DNA of 64,000 nucleotides from Pratylenchus scribneri. Lineage: Eukaryota > Nematoda > Chromadorea > Rhabditida > Pratylenchidae. The stretch covers positions 1-64,000 of the forward strand of contig JAQSEB010000080.1 of assembly GCA_030063045.1 (NCBI GenBank), in the 5' to 3' direction. The notes under the pieces are model-generated. The model was not told the DNA's origin, searched no databases, and was given only the letters and a program-made list of their open reading frames with translations. This document shows, piece after piece, positions 1 to 10,479 of the stretch (position 1 is the stretch's first letter; every line of letters starts with the position of its first letter). The position numbers and the translations under genes were made by a program.

Positions 1-170
1 TTTAGGTGTGGGCTTTTTAAGATTTTATTAAAATCAAGTGTCCCGCACCTCCGCGCCCGCCGTGTGCTCCGCACACTCTACATTGCCCCTAGCGCATAGC
101 GCTAGGGGCCGCGGGCGCGGAGGTGCGGGACACTTGATTTTAATAAAATCTTAAAAAGCCCACACCTAAA
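1..170. mobile_element. Perfect 60-bp foldback (MITE-like) element
   Basis: Bases 1-60 are the exact reverse complement of bases 111-170, so the element is a near-complete hairpin with a 50-base GC-rich middle. The middle itself contains two smaller palindromes. The ends read TTTAGGTGTGGGC and its complement. The left end coincides with the window edge, so neither the target-site duplication nor the true terminus can be seen. It has no coding capacity. It is probably a non-autonomous DNA transposon; the superfamily is not determinable here. Confidence 0.8.
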
Positions 171-1714
171 CGACATTTTTAGAAGCCAATACCTATTCGG
201 TCACGTTAATTAAAGGTTTAATTAACAATTAATGTCTGAGGAATGTAAACGACAAAGGAACTTTGAATAATCGATTGTCCAAATTGAATTTCTTTCATCG
301 AATGTCTTTAATGTCACTGTAACAGCTGGAATTTTTCGACGTGGAAGGGAGGAAGACTATGAAATAGAATTTATATCTTTATCAAAATTTCTAAAAAATT
401 GAATTCTAATGAGAATTATTCTAAGTAAGAGACGAAGTCAATGATATTATTATTCTCGACACTGGTTACATGTGGTCCAGAAGTTGTTAATGAATCGAGC
501 AAGACAAAGAGGAGAAAAATGATTATCGATGAATGAATTCCCGAAATATTCGAGCTTTGGTCTTGACTTTTCCTTACCCGAAATCTGGTGATACAAAAAA
601 ATATTGAAATAAAAGTAATCAATGAAAGAATGGGTAAAGGAAGATGGGAAGGGGACGAGAGAGTAATGGTAAACGCGGAATGTATTCTCAATGTTTTCGG
701 ATTCCTGGGAATTAATATGAATTATTTACTAAAATATAATCTATAGTCTATTATTTACACATTGAATTCTACTATGGATTTTGATTTGAATTGGAAAAAA
801 TATTCCCATCTAGTCACCCGACCGTTATTTTCATAGATAACACCACTTATTTTAAGAATAGGTCATCTATCTTGATTAGTTGTTGTCTCAATCCGAACAC
901 CATTTTCTCTCTTCATTGGCATGTGTAATAATAATAAATCATTTCATTATTCACTGCTCACATCTTCCTTATCTCAATGCATTGTAGTTGTAGTACCAAA
1001 AAATAATTCTTAATTGTTCGTCCCATATATTCCGGTATCAGATTTCGTCAAATTTTGCTCCTATAAGACCACACCAATTATTTTGAATTAATCAAAAGGG
1101 ACCCCTATAAATGTTTATTAATTTAAAAAGTCGACTTACTTCTATAATTTTGAACTTACTACATCATCTTAATCATATTATACATAAAATTATTTCTATA
1201 ATTTCGTCAGTCACATAATAATCCAAGATAATAATTGTATCGGTCAATGTATTTCCGTAGGATTATTCTACTCAAATCAAATGGGTACCGAAAAAACAAT
1301 TGTCCACCTGAATTTGGTCTCAAACGGGGATTTCACTGATGAATGACCGAACACAAAATTTTGGAAGTGTTATGTTGTGGATAGAAACAGTATGAACTCA
1401 TCTGAAAATTCACGCGATGACAATCAATATTTACGTCATGTAACGTGATTGTCTTAAAGAACGATTCAAGGAGATGGTGCTGTATTATGTAAGAACAGGA
1501 AAAGTGGACAAATCGATATTTATTTACCCCAATTTCCATCGTCCCTCCATCAATGAGGGTTTTGTATTTTCTCAAAAAATGATCAAAATTTATAAACCTT
1601 TTGTAACCAAAAGGATTGACGATCACAAAACTCATTGTCCCAGATTTTGAATTTTCACCAATTTATTTGTATAAATTAATTTTAATATTTTTAAAAGAAT
1701 AAAAATTAGGAAAA
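171..1714. other. Intergenic, no recognisable gene
   Basis: AT-rich sequence. Short open frames exist on the minus strand (416-691, 1333-1635), but they have no recognisable motif, no initiator context and no paralogue in the window. I see no gene here. Confidence 0.5.
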
Positions 1715-2461
1715 TTAGACATAGAAATTGATTTGTCGAGAAAAAATCGAACTTGTTGTTCCATCATTGTTCTTAAACTCAATTTCATCTACATCTTTGT
1801 TCTGGTTTATCAGAATGGGCAATTCCACACGGAAGAATGTCCTAAGTGTTTGAAATTCATCGATCGGCTTAATTCCGACGGTGAATGCAAAAACTCGGCC
1901 AGAGGCACCCATGGCGAATTTTGTAGAGGCCAAATCCCAAAGTAGACTTGCTTGAGCGGAACGAAGAGGTTTACTTTTGTATGTGGAATGTATATTGAAC
2001 AAGTCTAGTTCATCCAAATAACGTCCACCACTTGTCAATTCCAATGTAAACTTACCAAATGTTTTTGCCATTTTTTCTGCCACACCTCTGTTCTCACCCG
2101 AATAGAAGATGGCACAATTTTCTGGAGTAGAAAAATCCATTACTTTATCGATGAGATAATACAAACGGTTAAAAATATGATCCGATTGAGTGGATTTTTG
2201 GATTTCTTGTATAGTAGGAGGAGAAAGCATAGCTTGAGCCATTTCAGAAAATTGAATATTTTGTTTAAAATTGAAGAATGATTTTGTAAAATTGGTGAAT
2301 GTAAAATGTGTCACCAATTTTAGGCCATAGGGGGCAGTTCGTCCCAGCATTTGTGTTTTAAAAAATAAAGCCAAGAAAGGGGCGTGTCTTAAATTGACTA
2401 TTTTAGCTCTCAAGAATTCATTTATAGATTTAATTTCACCATCCATTTCCAAAATATTCAT
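1715..2461 (-). CDS. Uncharacterised intronless protein, ~248 aa
   Basis: I do not recognise this family. The open frame runs uninterrupted for about 800 bases, unlike the multi-exon genes elsewhere in the window. The first ATG in frame is at 2461; the frame stays open a further ~70 bases upstream but has no ATG there, so an upstream exon is possible. The protein is mostly soluble. It contains a patch reading NCAIFYSGENRGVAEKMA, followed by a short TLELTSGG stretch, then a LWDLAS segment and a C-terminal FFRVELPILINQNKDV segment. No signal peptide or membrane segment is evident from this start. The length, the lack of introns and the absence of repeats make a real gene likely. Horizontal acquisition or retroposition is possible but not shown. 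Confidence 0.6.
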   Translation of the reverse strand: MNILEMDGEIKSINEFLRAKIVNLRHAPFLALFFKTQMLGRTAPYGLKLVTHFTFTNFTKSFFNFKQNIQFSEMAQAMLSPPTIQEIQKSTQSDHIFNRLYYLIDKVMDFSTPENCAIFYSGENRGVAEKMAKTFGKFTLELTSGGRYLDELDLFNIHSTYKSKPLRSAQASLLWDLASTKFAMGASGRVFAFTVGIKPIDEFQTLRTFFRVELPILINQNKDVDEIEFKNNDGTTSSIFSRQINFYV

Positions 2462-2739
2462 CCAAATATGACTTCCATTATCGATGAATTCGCTCGAATT
2501 TTGGGCTGCCCTCCCCAATCCATGTAGGCGAGATTATTTAATCATATTAATCGAGACTGAGTACTACATATTTTTCAAGGAAGTATCGTGAAAATCCTAT
2601 AACATGATCGATTAGGACCCAACAAAACATTCACTTTTTACGTTCTCACTTATCGAGGAGCCGATAAAATTCTCGCCTATTGTCGCCTCTTTCCCCTCTT
2701 CACAATATTTCTATACTCGTCACCGAATTCGCCTACAAT

Positions 2740-3640
2740 GTCCATATTTACCATGTGTGGTAGAGAAAGTCACAAATGGTGAGGGAAGATTTTATCCGCT
2801 TGAATTATTAGAATTTTTATGGACATCTCCAACCGAAAATGAATTATCATTGTATCTCGGCGACATGTTCAAAGAAATTGAAGCGCCAGGGGAAAAATGT
2901 AAGGATTGTGTACAATTAAGTGGGCCGAATCCGACCTTTGACGACTCATCTACTGAAACATGCTCGATTTGTGTTTTTAGCCATGGGGATGGACAAGATG
3001 CACCTGAACCGATTCATTCACCTCCTTCGTACAACTTTAAGGAACTGTTTCCAAATTGCGGAGAATATCATGGTGAGAATGAATGGACATTCAGAGATGG
3101 GATCCCAATTCCATTTTGAGAAAATTGTTTGGAACATGCATGAATGGAACCATGGATGGACACGGATTAGATGAAAACACACGCCCAATAGATACGCACG
3201 CGCGCACCCATAAATGCATATACATAAACCATAAAATATCCTAAAAATGGGTTCAAATTGTCAAATTTCATTTTCAAATCCTTACCATTTTCAAAATTGT
3301 GTCTTCTTTTCCTTAACTCCGCTCATTTTCCCATTAAAACTACATCTTCTAACTCTTATCGATTTCAATTTTGTGTCTTCTATCTCTTAGCGATTTCAAT
3401 TTTGTATCTTCGAACTTTACCGTTTTCAGAATTTTATCTTCCTTTCCTTATCATTTTCAAAATTGTATCTTCTTTTCCTTAACTCCGCTCATTTTACCCT
3501 TAAAACTATATCTTCTAAATCTTAGCGTTTAAAAAATTGTGACTTCAAATCCTTATCGATTTTAAAATTGTGTCTTCATAAAAGTTTATTTACAATTTTG
3601 TTTACGAATAAATCAGTATCATACATTGTATTCAATAAAT
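2740..3640. repeat. Left copy of a ~0.9-kb duplicated segment
   Basis: From the CATATTTACCATGTGTGGTA box near 2740, this segment matches 4095-5010 over most of its length, including the run of TCTTCTTTTCCTTAACTC-like degenerate repeats (3260-3580) and the AAAGTTTATTTACAATTTTG tail. Within it, 2757-3119 is an open frame of about 120 codons (see separate entry). Confidence 0.7.
2757..3119 (+). CDS. Possible small Cys-containing ORF, uncertain
   Basis: An open frame of about 120 codons within the left copy of the local duplication. It carries two Cys-x2-Cys pairs (around residues 48-51 and 69-72) separated by an acidic TFDDSSTETC stretch, and ends in a Pro/Gly-rich tail. I cannot name a family. 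No good ATG is visible at the frame's left end (the frame begins at a non-ATG codon), so it may be an internal exon. The second copy at 4.1-4.5 kb has an early stop and loses the Cys pairs, so if this was ever a gene, one copy has decayed. Confidence 0.3.
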   Translation: MVEKVTNGEGRFYPLELLEFLWTSPTENELSLYLGDMFKEIEAPGEKCKDCVQLSGPNPTFDDSSTETCSICVFSHGDGQDAPEPIHSPPSYNFKELFPNCGEYHGENEWTFRDGIPIPF

Positions 3641-4094
3641 TTTATAATGTTCATAAGATTATGGAAATAGAATAATTAAACAATTGAATGAATTCCACAG
3701 TTTTCCGAGAAGAAAGATTGATAATAATGGGAATTTGTTGGCTTCTAATCTTGGAATCCTTTAAGGAATCCAAAGGGAAGATGGAAGAATGGGGAGAACT
3801 GGAGGGTACGATTAAAAGAAAGGATTCGGAAGTGGAATAGACATACATGGCCAAATTATGCATGACCAAGTTACATGTATATGCACCGAAAAATTTTCCA
3901 TTGCTTATCATTTTCAAAATCGTGTCTTCTTAATTTTATCTAGCTAATTTATCCCTTATAACTGTATCTTCAAAAGTTTAACGTTTAATAAATTGTCTTC
4001 CAAGTTTTAACGATTTCGACATAGAATTCGGGCCTATGGTCGCATGTCTCCCATCTTCAATTTACAATGGTTTCATAACCGAATTTGTCTTCAA

Positions 4095-5010
4095 GACACA
4101 TATTTACCATGTGTGGTAGGGAAACTCAGAAATGATAAGGACAGATACTCTCCGATTAAATGATTTGAATTGTTGTAGGTATCTCCAATCGAACTTATCT
4201 AAGTATCTAGGCGATATGTTCAAACAAATTGAGATTGACAGGAAAAATGTGAGGATTGGAAAATTACGTTGGCCCACTCCAACCTTTGACGACGCATCTA
4301 CTGAAACATACTAGTCTTGTGGTTTTAGCCATGCGGATGGACAAGATGCACCTGAACAGATTCCTACACCCCCCTCGTACAACTCTAAGGAACTGTTTCC
4401 AAATTGTTGAGAATATCATGGTGAGAATGAATGGAAATTCGGAGATGGGATCCCGATTCCATTTTGGGAAAATTGTTTGGAACATGCGCAGGAATGGAAC
4501 CATGGATGGGGACAAGGATTAGATGCACACGCGTCCAATACATACACACGCGCGCACCCCATAAATGCATATACATAAACCATAAAATATCCTAAAAATG
4601 GGTTCAAATTGTCAAATTTCATTTTCAAATCCTTACCATTTTCAAAATTGTGTCTTCTTTTCCTTAACTCCGCTCATTTTCCCATTAAAACTACATCTTC
4701 TAACTCTTAACGATTTCAATTTTGTGTCTTCTATCTCTTACCGATTTCAATTTTGTATCTTCGAACTTTACCGTTTTTAGAATTATATCTTCCTTTCCTT
4801 ATCATTTTCAAAATTGTCTTTTTAAATTTAATTACGTTAATTTTCCCTTAAAACTCAATCTTCAAATTCTTAACATTTAATAAATTGTGTCTTCCAATCC
4901 TTAACATTTAATAAATTGTGTCTTCCAATCCTTAACCATTTTGAAATTGTGTCTATATAAAAGTTTATTTACAATTTTGTTTACAAATAAATCAGTAAAT
5001 TCAATAAATT
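4095..5010. repeat. Right, decayed copy of the ~0.9-kb duplication
   Basis: Paralogous to 2740-3640. The coding-like part (4190-4314) still reads YLGDMFKQIE and TPTFDDASTETY in frame, but it has lost the Cys pairs and hits a stop directly after the acidic patch. The downstream TCTTC-rich degenerate repeats and the tail are retained. I read it as a pseudogenised duplicate. Confidence 0.6.
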
Positions 5011-8000
5011 TGTGTATTAACAAAAGTTTAGCATAAGGACATGTAGTAAATGAAAACAACAGAATCCGGGCAAAATGTTTCCGAGAACGCGAATTGGTAA
5101 AAGCTCTTCTCATTCCTCGGAGAAAAATTATTTATTATCTGTTAAGGAAAAATAGTTCTTTTCTGTATTGTACCGTAGGTTACTGCCAGTAGTCAAAAAT
5201 AATCCAGATCAATGAAATTAATTTTTAATTTTGTTAGGGGGCATCAACTGGAGGAAGGGTTTACTTGGTTTGAACATCTGTGAATGGAATCATTCCAAAC
5301 CGACTCATTTAGGCTTTCATATCAATATCCAGTGTAGTCATATGTTTGGTCGAATACATAAATAATTAATTAATCAGTCACGATTTTTCCTCTTCATATC
5401 TTTCAGGTCATCGATAATTTTCAGTTCAAAGCTGCCTGCTCCTAGAATTTAGAGGATGAGACAAAATCGAGAGGAATCGAATCTTCGATTTCCCCTTACA
5501 ATATTCTCACAATAAATTCAAATTTATTAATCGATAATATTGAAAAGTCGACCGTTCAGGTGTTCGCTCAGTATTACCATTTCGGTATGGGCTTAATTTT
5601 TAGGAAATTTTTCATGTATATGGAATAATAAAATGATTAGAGAAAATGAATAAAGATTATCGTAAAATGGCTGAGATATGATGGTTAGACAATATCCATC
5701 GTCGTCTGCTACTTCCTTCTTCCCGGACCCTCCAGATCGTCCAAGTTCTCGTCCTCAAAAATTCGTCCCAATTCTTCCTTATTATAATATTTTTAATTCG
5801 TAAATTACATCGAGAATTTATTCCTGTTTTGTCATTTTCTCTCCTTTCTTGTCCCATCTTTTCTTCTTCCACCCATCCATTGGTTAGTTTTATTAGAATA
5901 TTTTTTTATATGCTAAAAATCCATCACGATTCATTCTTCCATCACCATTTTTTTCTTCTACGTCCCTTTCGGGCGATCATTAATTTCTTGTCCAGACGAA
6001 TAGAATTTAGAGAATGATAGCAACAAATTCAAGGTTACAGCAGATACTTCGAATTCCCCTCAGAATAATCTCGTGATAAATTCAATTTTATGAATAGTGA
6101 AAAGTCCGGAATTATTTGTTTCCCATTCTTTCCCTTTTCTATTTTTTAAGAATTTCCCTTTCCTCTTTTCTGTTGTAAAATGTTCTAAAGGATGACCATT
6201 AAATATGGGCTTGATTGATCATTAAATTTGAAGTCTATATATGAATAGTCGTAATGAAAATAAATAAAGAACATATTAAAATGCTTAAAGGGTTGTGGTT
6301 AGACAAAAACCATCCTCGTCCTCCTCTTCTTCCTTCTCCCTGTTTTCTCCCAGTTCATCCCTTCCTATGGGTCGCTGACCTTTCCCTTGCCATCTATGGC
6401 TTCGGATATTTGGTGTGCCTTTTCCTAATTCTAATCATAAAGTGGGTGTGGCATAATATTAAACCATTACATTCGACACAAAGCCAGCAATCTTTTAAGC
6501 TTTACTTCATCTTCGCTTCAATACTCCCTAATTTCTATTCTGGATTTACACTTTAGTTTCGATTCGTTAATCTTCGATAATAAAAGAGACCAAGTATAAA
6601 TTTTTTCATTTTATGGGAAATTTTCTAGTGATTCGAATGGCTGAATTCCATAAGTGCTGTCATCATTTTTAGCAGAATTATAATTTCTTTTCGAAAGTTT
6701 TGACCGATTATTCCAATAAAATAGAGTTTTCATTCATCTATTAATTCGAATCCAATAAAAAATTCATATGAGAAAAGAGTTTATCCAAGAATTCTCCCGT
6801 AGAGTCCAATGCCTATCTTCAAGAAAAAATTAAGTGGTATTCATTGTCTGTGGCTGTTCTCCCTCTCACCGTACATTGAATCAAGAGAAAAAGATGAAGT
6901 AGGTAAAAATAAACGACTTGAATTCCAGTTTGATTTCATCTTGTTATTTATTTACATCCACATTTTTAATCAAACTTTAATAACGGTTTATGCATTCATT
7001 TCATTTGCATTTTTCATCAATACTGCTGGACTACAAACTCAATTTATAAATATACCGATGAAAATTTGTATGAATTTCAAAAAGATTGGGACGAACAAGG
7101 GTGGTGTGTACATTAGACAATGAAATATTTATTATTCGTGAGGATATAGTCGAAGGAAATGAAAATGGGTATTTTTGAATTTGATCCAGAATTGATCATT
7201 TTCAACTTGAGGATTAATATAACTGAGTGACGAATCTTTCAAAGAATGAATAGGCTTGAACTTTGAACATTTGTTATTCTATTCAAATTATCAAATAATG
7301 ATTTTATTAGTATACTATTCGTGATTAAAATTGTCACTAGGTAATACATTGAGAATTTATTACCCATTTTTTCTTCCTTCCTTTATTTCCTTCACAATCC
7401 CTCCATTAATAATTTTATAAAAAGTTTTTATCAATAATTTGTATTAAAAAAGAAAAATTAAAGCTTTAATCCATTGGGAATTCATCTTCGCAGTCCCAAA
7501 ATTCCGTTCTGGAAGTAGTTAATCCCAAAAATCCAAAATAAGCAAATTTTGAGACGGGAATTAGTCTAGGACTATCTTGACCAATTTTTAAAATACAAGT
7601 GGCAGAGAATCTATCAAGTAACGAAAGGATGACTAAGTGAGAAGATTTGGGAAAGGAGTTTCTTCATTCAATCAGTCGTCTGTATTATTATTATTCATAA
7701 TTTTGTGTGCAAATAATCTAATATTTTTTATTTGTAAATATTAAATTCATATAGAAAATCTCGGGAATCAGAAAAATAGTTTGAGAATTTATTACATGAT
7801 AATCATTTTTTCATCTCTCTATGTCCTATCTTTCTCTTTCTCACCTATCCAATCCAATAATTAGTTTTAGTATAATATTTTATTATCACCAAATAATTCA
7901 TTCATGCTAAGTCAAGCAAATACTTATAGAATAAATTAATTTGTCACCACTTCTCCAGCTTTTCAGTTCATTATAGTTTCCCGTCAAGAGGTTCGTCCCT

Positions 8001-8980
8001 AATTTCGAATGTGACAAAATCGGGAGTATCCAAACCTTCGATTTCCTCTTACAACATGTAAATTCTAATTTAACAATCGAGTATAGTGAAAAGATCTCTT
8101 TTTTCGTTTCGATCGTCCAAATGTTCGTTCAGATGATTGACCATGAAATTTGTCTATGAATGCATAATTGTCAGAGAAAATGAAAATAAATAATGATGTT
8201 AAAGTGTTTGAAATGTCATGGTTAGATATAATTCCAGTTTGTCCCCCATTCTTACCATTTCTCGTAACCTTCAATTCATCTCCATTCTTCCAGCTTATCG
8301 TACCCCAATTTATCCCCATTCTTTCAAGTTCTGGTACCCTCAATTCGTCCCCATTCTTCCAACTTATCGTACTTCAATTTGTCCCCGTTCTTACCACTTC
8401 TCAGTTCTCACACATTGTAGTTCGTCCCCACGCCGTCTGGTACCCTCCAGTTTGTCCACATTCTTACCACTTCTCTTACACTCCAGTTAGTCCCCATTCT
8501 ACCAATTTCCCGCAACCAAAAGTCCCAATTCTTCCATCTTCCCATTGAGTCGATAACCATGAATTAATTTTAATATAATATTTTCTTATCATGGTAAAGT
8601 TGAGATCAAAGACCTAATCCATCAGAAATTCATTCATCGAGTAGTATTTTTCTTCTTCGTCCCATTCGAGTCATCAATAGTTTTTAGTCCAGATGAATGG
8701 AATTTCTAGAATGAGAAAAAATATCTTCGACTTCCCTTCAGAATCGAAATTAATTTTAATAATCAAGAATAGTGTAAAGTCCGTAGTTATTTTTTATTTG
8801 TTTTTCCCATTCTCTAAGCATTTTCTTTCCTTATTTCTGGTGTCAAGTTTTCGAAAAGGATGAACAAGTATGGGCTTGATTGATCATATAATTTGTTTAT
8901 GTCTATGAAATCTCCGATTTCTGACCCATAAAAAGATTTCCTAACACAAAATCCATTTCATTTTTTATCCATTTTCTAGA
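5011..8980. other. Gene-poor region with diverged local repeats
   Basis: No convincing gene. Several loosely similar blocks recur (around 5.4-6.2, 7.8-8.2 and 8.6-8.9 kb), each with GAAAAGTCC-like and TCATTCTTCC-like stretches, as if one segment had been amplified and then diverged. A degenerate array of about 30-bp units built on TCCCCATTCTTCCA lies at 8235-8530. The block at 6600-6690 resembles 8930-9010, which begins the next open frame. Confidence 0.45.
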
Positions 8981-8990
8981 ATTGACTCCA

Positions 8991-9407
8991 ATGGCCGAAT
9001 TTCATGAGCTCTCCCGTCTTTTTTCCAAAATTTCTATTAAATCTTTATCAATTAAAATTGAGCCGACGAAAATGGAATCATCTCCGCCGGCTTCGCCTTG
9101 GTCTGGCTCGGTTTTACCTGTAAGAAAGCTATTAATTCCTACCTCAATTTCACCTATACGAAAAGTTATTCGGCCGAGAATTCGTCCTCCCACTCCAATC
9201 TTCAATCTTCAGGATAACATTCGACATCCTCGTTCATTGGCTAAGCCAAACATAAAGCATCGTCGGTCATTGGCTGCGGCTGTTTTGACTCAACGTAAAT
9301 TGGCTCAGTGTAAATTGACCTCAATTGCGAGAAAGATGAAGAAGCTCAAATGGATGAGAATGAGGATGCTCAAGAATAAGACGAAACGAAACCGCTCATT
9401 TAATTGA
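8991..9407 (+). CDS. Possible basic protein, 138 aa, uncertain
   Basis: The ATG at 8991 follows a good splice-acceptor-like ATTTTCTAG eleven bases upstream, which could be a trans- or cis-splice site. The frame then runs to a TGA at 9405. The product is Pro/Ser-rich in the first half and strongly basic at the C-terminus (RKMKKLKWMRMRMLKNKTKR), suggesting a nucleic-acid-binding tail if it is translated. No known domain was recognised. A diverged partial copy of the start region lies near 6630. Confidence 0.3.
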   Translation: MAEFHELSRLFSKISIKSLSIKIEPTKMESSPPASPWSGSVLPVRKLLIPTSISPIRKVIRPRIRPPTPIFNLQDNIRHPRSLAKPNIKHRRSLAAAVLTQRKLAQCKLTSIARKMKKLKWMRMRMLKNKTKRNRSFN

Positions 9408-9989
9408 TCCAAATTCATTCACTAATGATGTATTATAATTAAGATTTACTCACTTAATCATATTTAATCATTTAATAAAATAGGTTTCGCTCATTTTGGC
9501 TATGGCTAGGTTTTTAGGTTTAGGGTCCATGATGTCTATGTTTTAGGTAAATGGGTCTATTTTGATTGAGCCAATAAATGGTCAAGGTCAAATTGACCGA
9601 TCCAAAAATATGTGGAAGCGAATTTACATTTTTTTCAGAGTTTAGTTTAGATAGACAACATTTGAAAAAGAATAAACAAAAAATATATTAATTCTTTTTC
9701 TCTAATTTCATTGTTTACTTTTTATTCAAATAGGATTGGAATGAAAAAATGAAAGGGACAATAGAAAAGAATATAAAATTATTTTTCTCTATCCTCTTCA
9801 TTTGTTTTAAATCAATCCTTGCTTCCATTTTTTTGGGTCGTCCTTCCTCCTTCATTTTCTTTTTCTAGGTCGATGAAATGACCTTGAAGGATCGATAAAG
9901 AAATAACATATGGTTAAAAGTGATCGATTAGGTAATCGTTTAAAAAAAGTAAGTCATTTCTTTTTGGCTCTAAGTCTCAAGGTCATTTC

Positions 9990-10205
9990 TTAAAAAGTCT
10001 CAAGGTCATTTCTTAAAAAAAGTAAGCCTAAAGATGTTCGCTTAACTAAGAGCTTAGGAAATCGCTCTCAAACTCATACGGTTGTCTAATGACCCACTAA
10101 AATCTCAAGGTCATTCCTTAAAAAAAGTAAGCCTAAAGATGTTCGCTTAACTAAGAGCTTAGGAAATCGCTTGCATATGCATACGGTTGTCTAATGACCC
10201 ACTAC
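9990..10205. repeat. Tandem duplication of a ~108-bp unit
   Basis: Two nearly identical consecutive copies of a unit starting CTCAAGGTCATT and ending TGTCTAATGACCCACTA (about 9998-10105 and 10106-10205). A partial extra CTCAAGGTCATTTC lies just upstream. Confidence 0.75.
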
Positions 10206-10479
10206 TAAGGGCCAATTCGCGAATGGGAAAAAAAAAGGAAAAATAGAGCCAGCAGGCAAAAGGTCAACACACTCAATGTGTCGATGCCAATTCATTCACA
10301 TAAATATTCCACATTGTGCTCATTGATTGAATGAAAATGGAAGGAAAAGGAAGGAAAATTGGAAGATTTATGTTTATTGGAAATTTTTTATTAATTCTCA
10401 TTTGCATTTATCGAATTGCTCAAATCTCCAACACAAATCCCAATCTTCCTTATTTTCCAGAGAATTATTTATTTTGCAA

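Noticed and set aside
6254..6556. 100-codon ORF with hydrophobic stretch
   Set aside because: No ATG context, paralogue or motif support; overlaps the diverged repeat region.
9505..9530. TTAGGTTTAGGG words suggesting telomere repeat
   Set aside because: Only one or two degenerate words in ordinary sequence; not an array.
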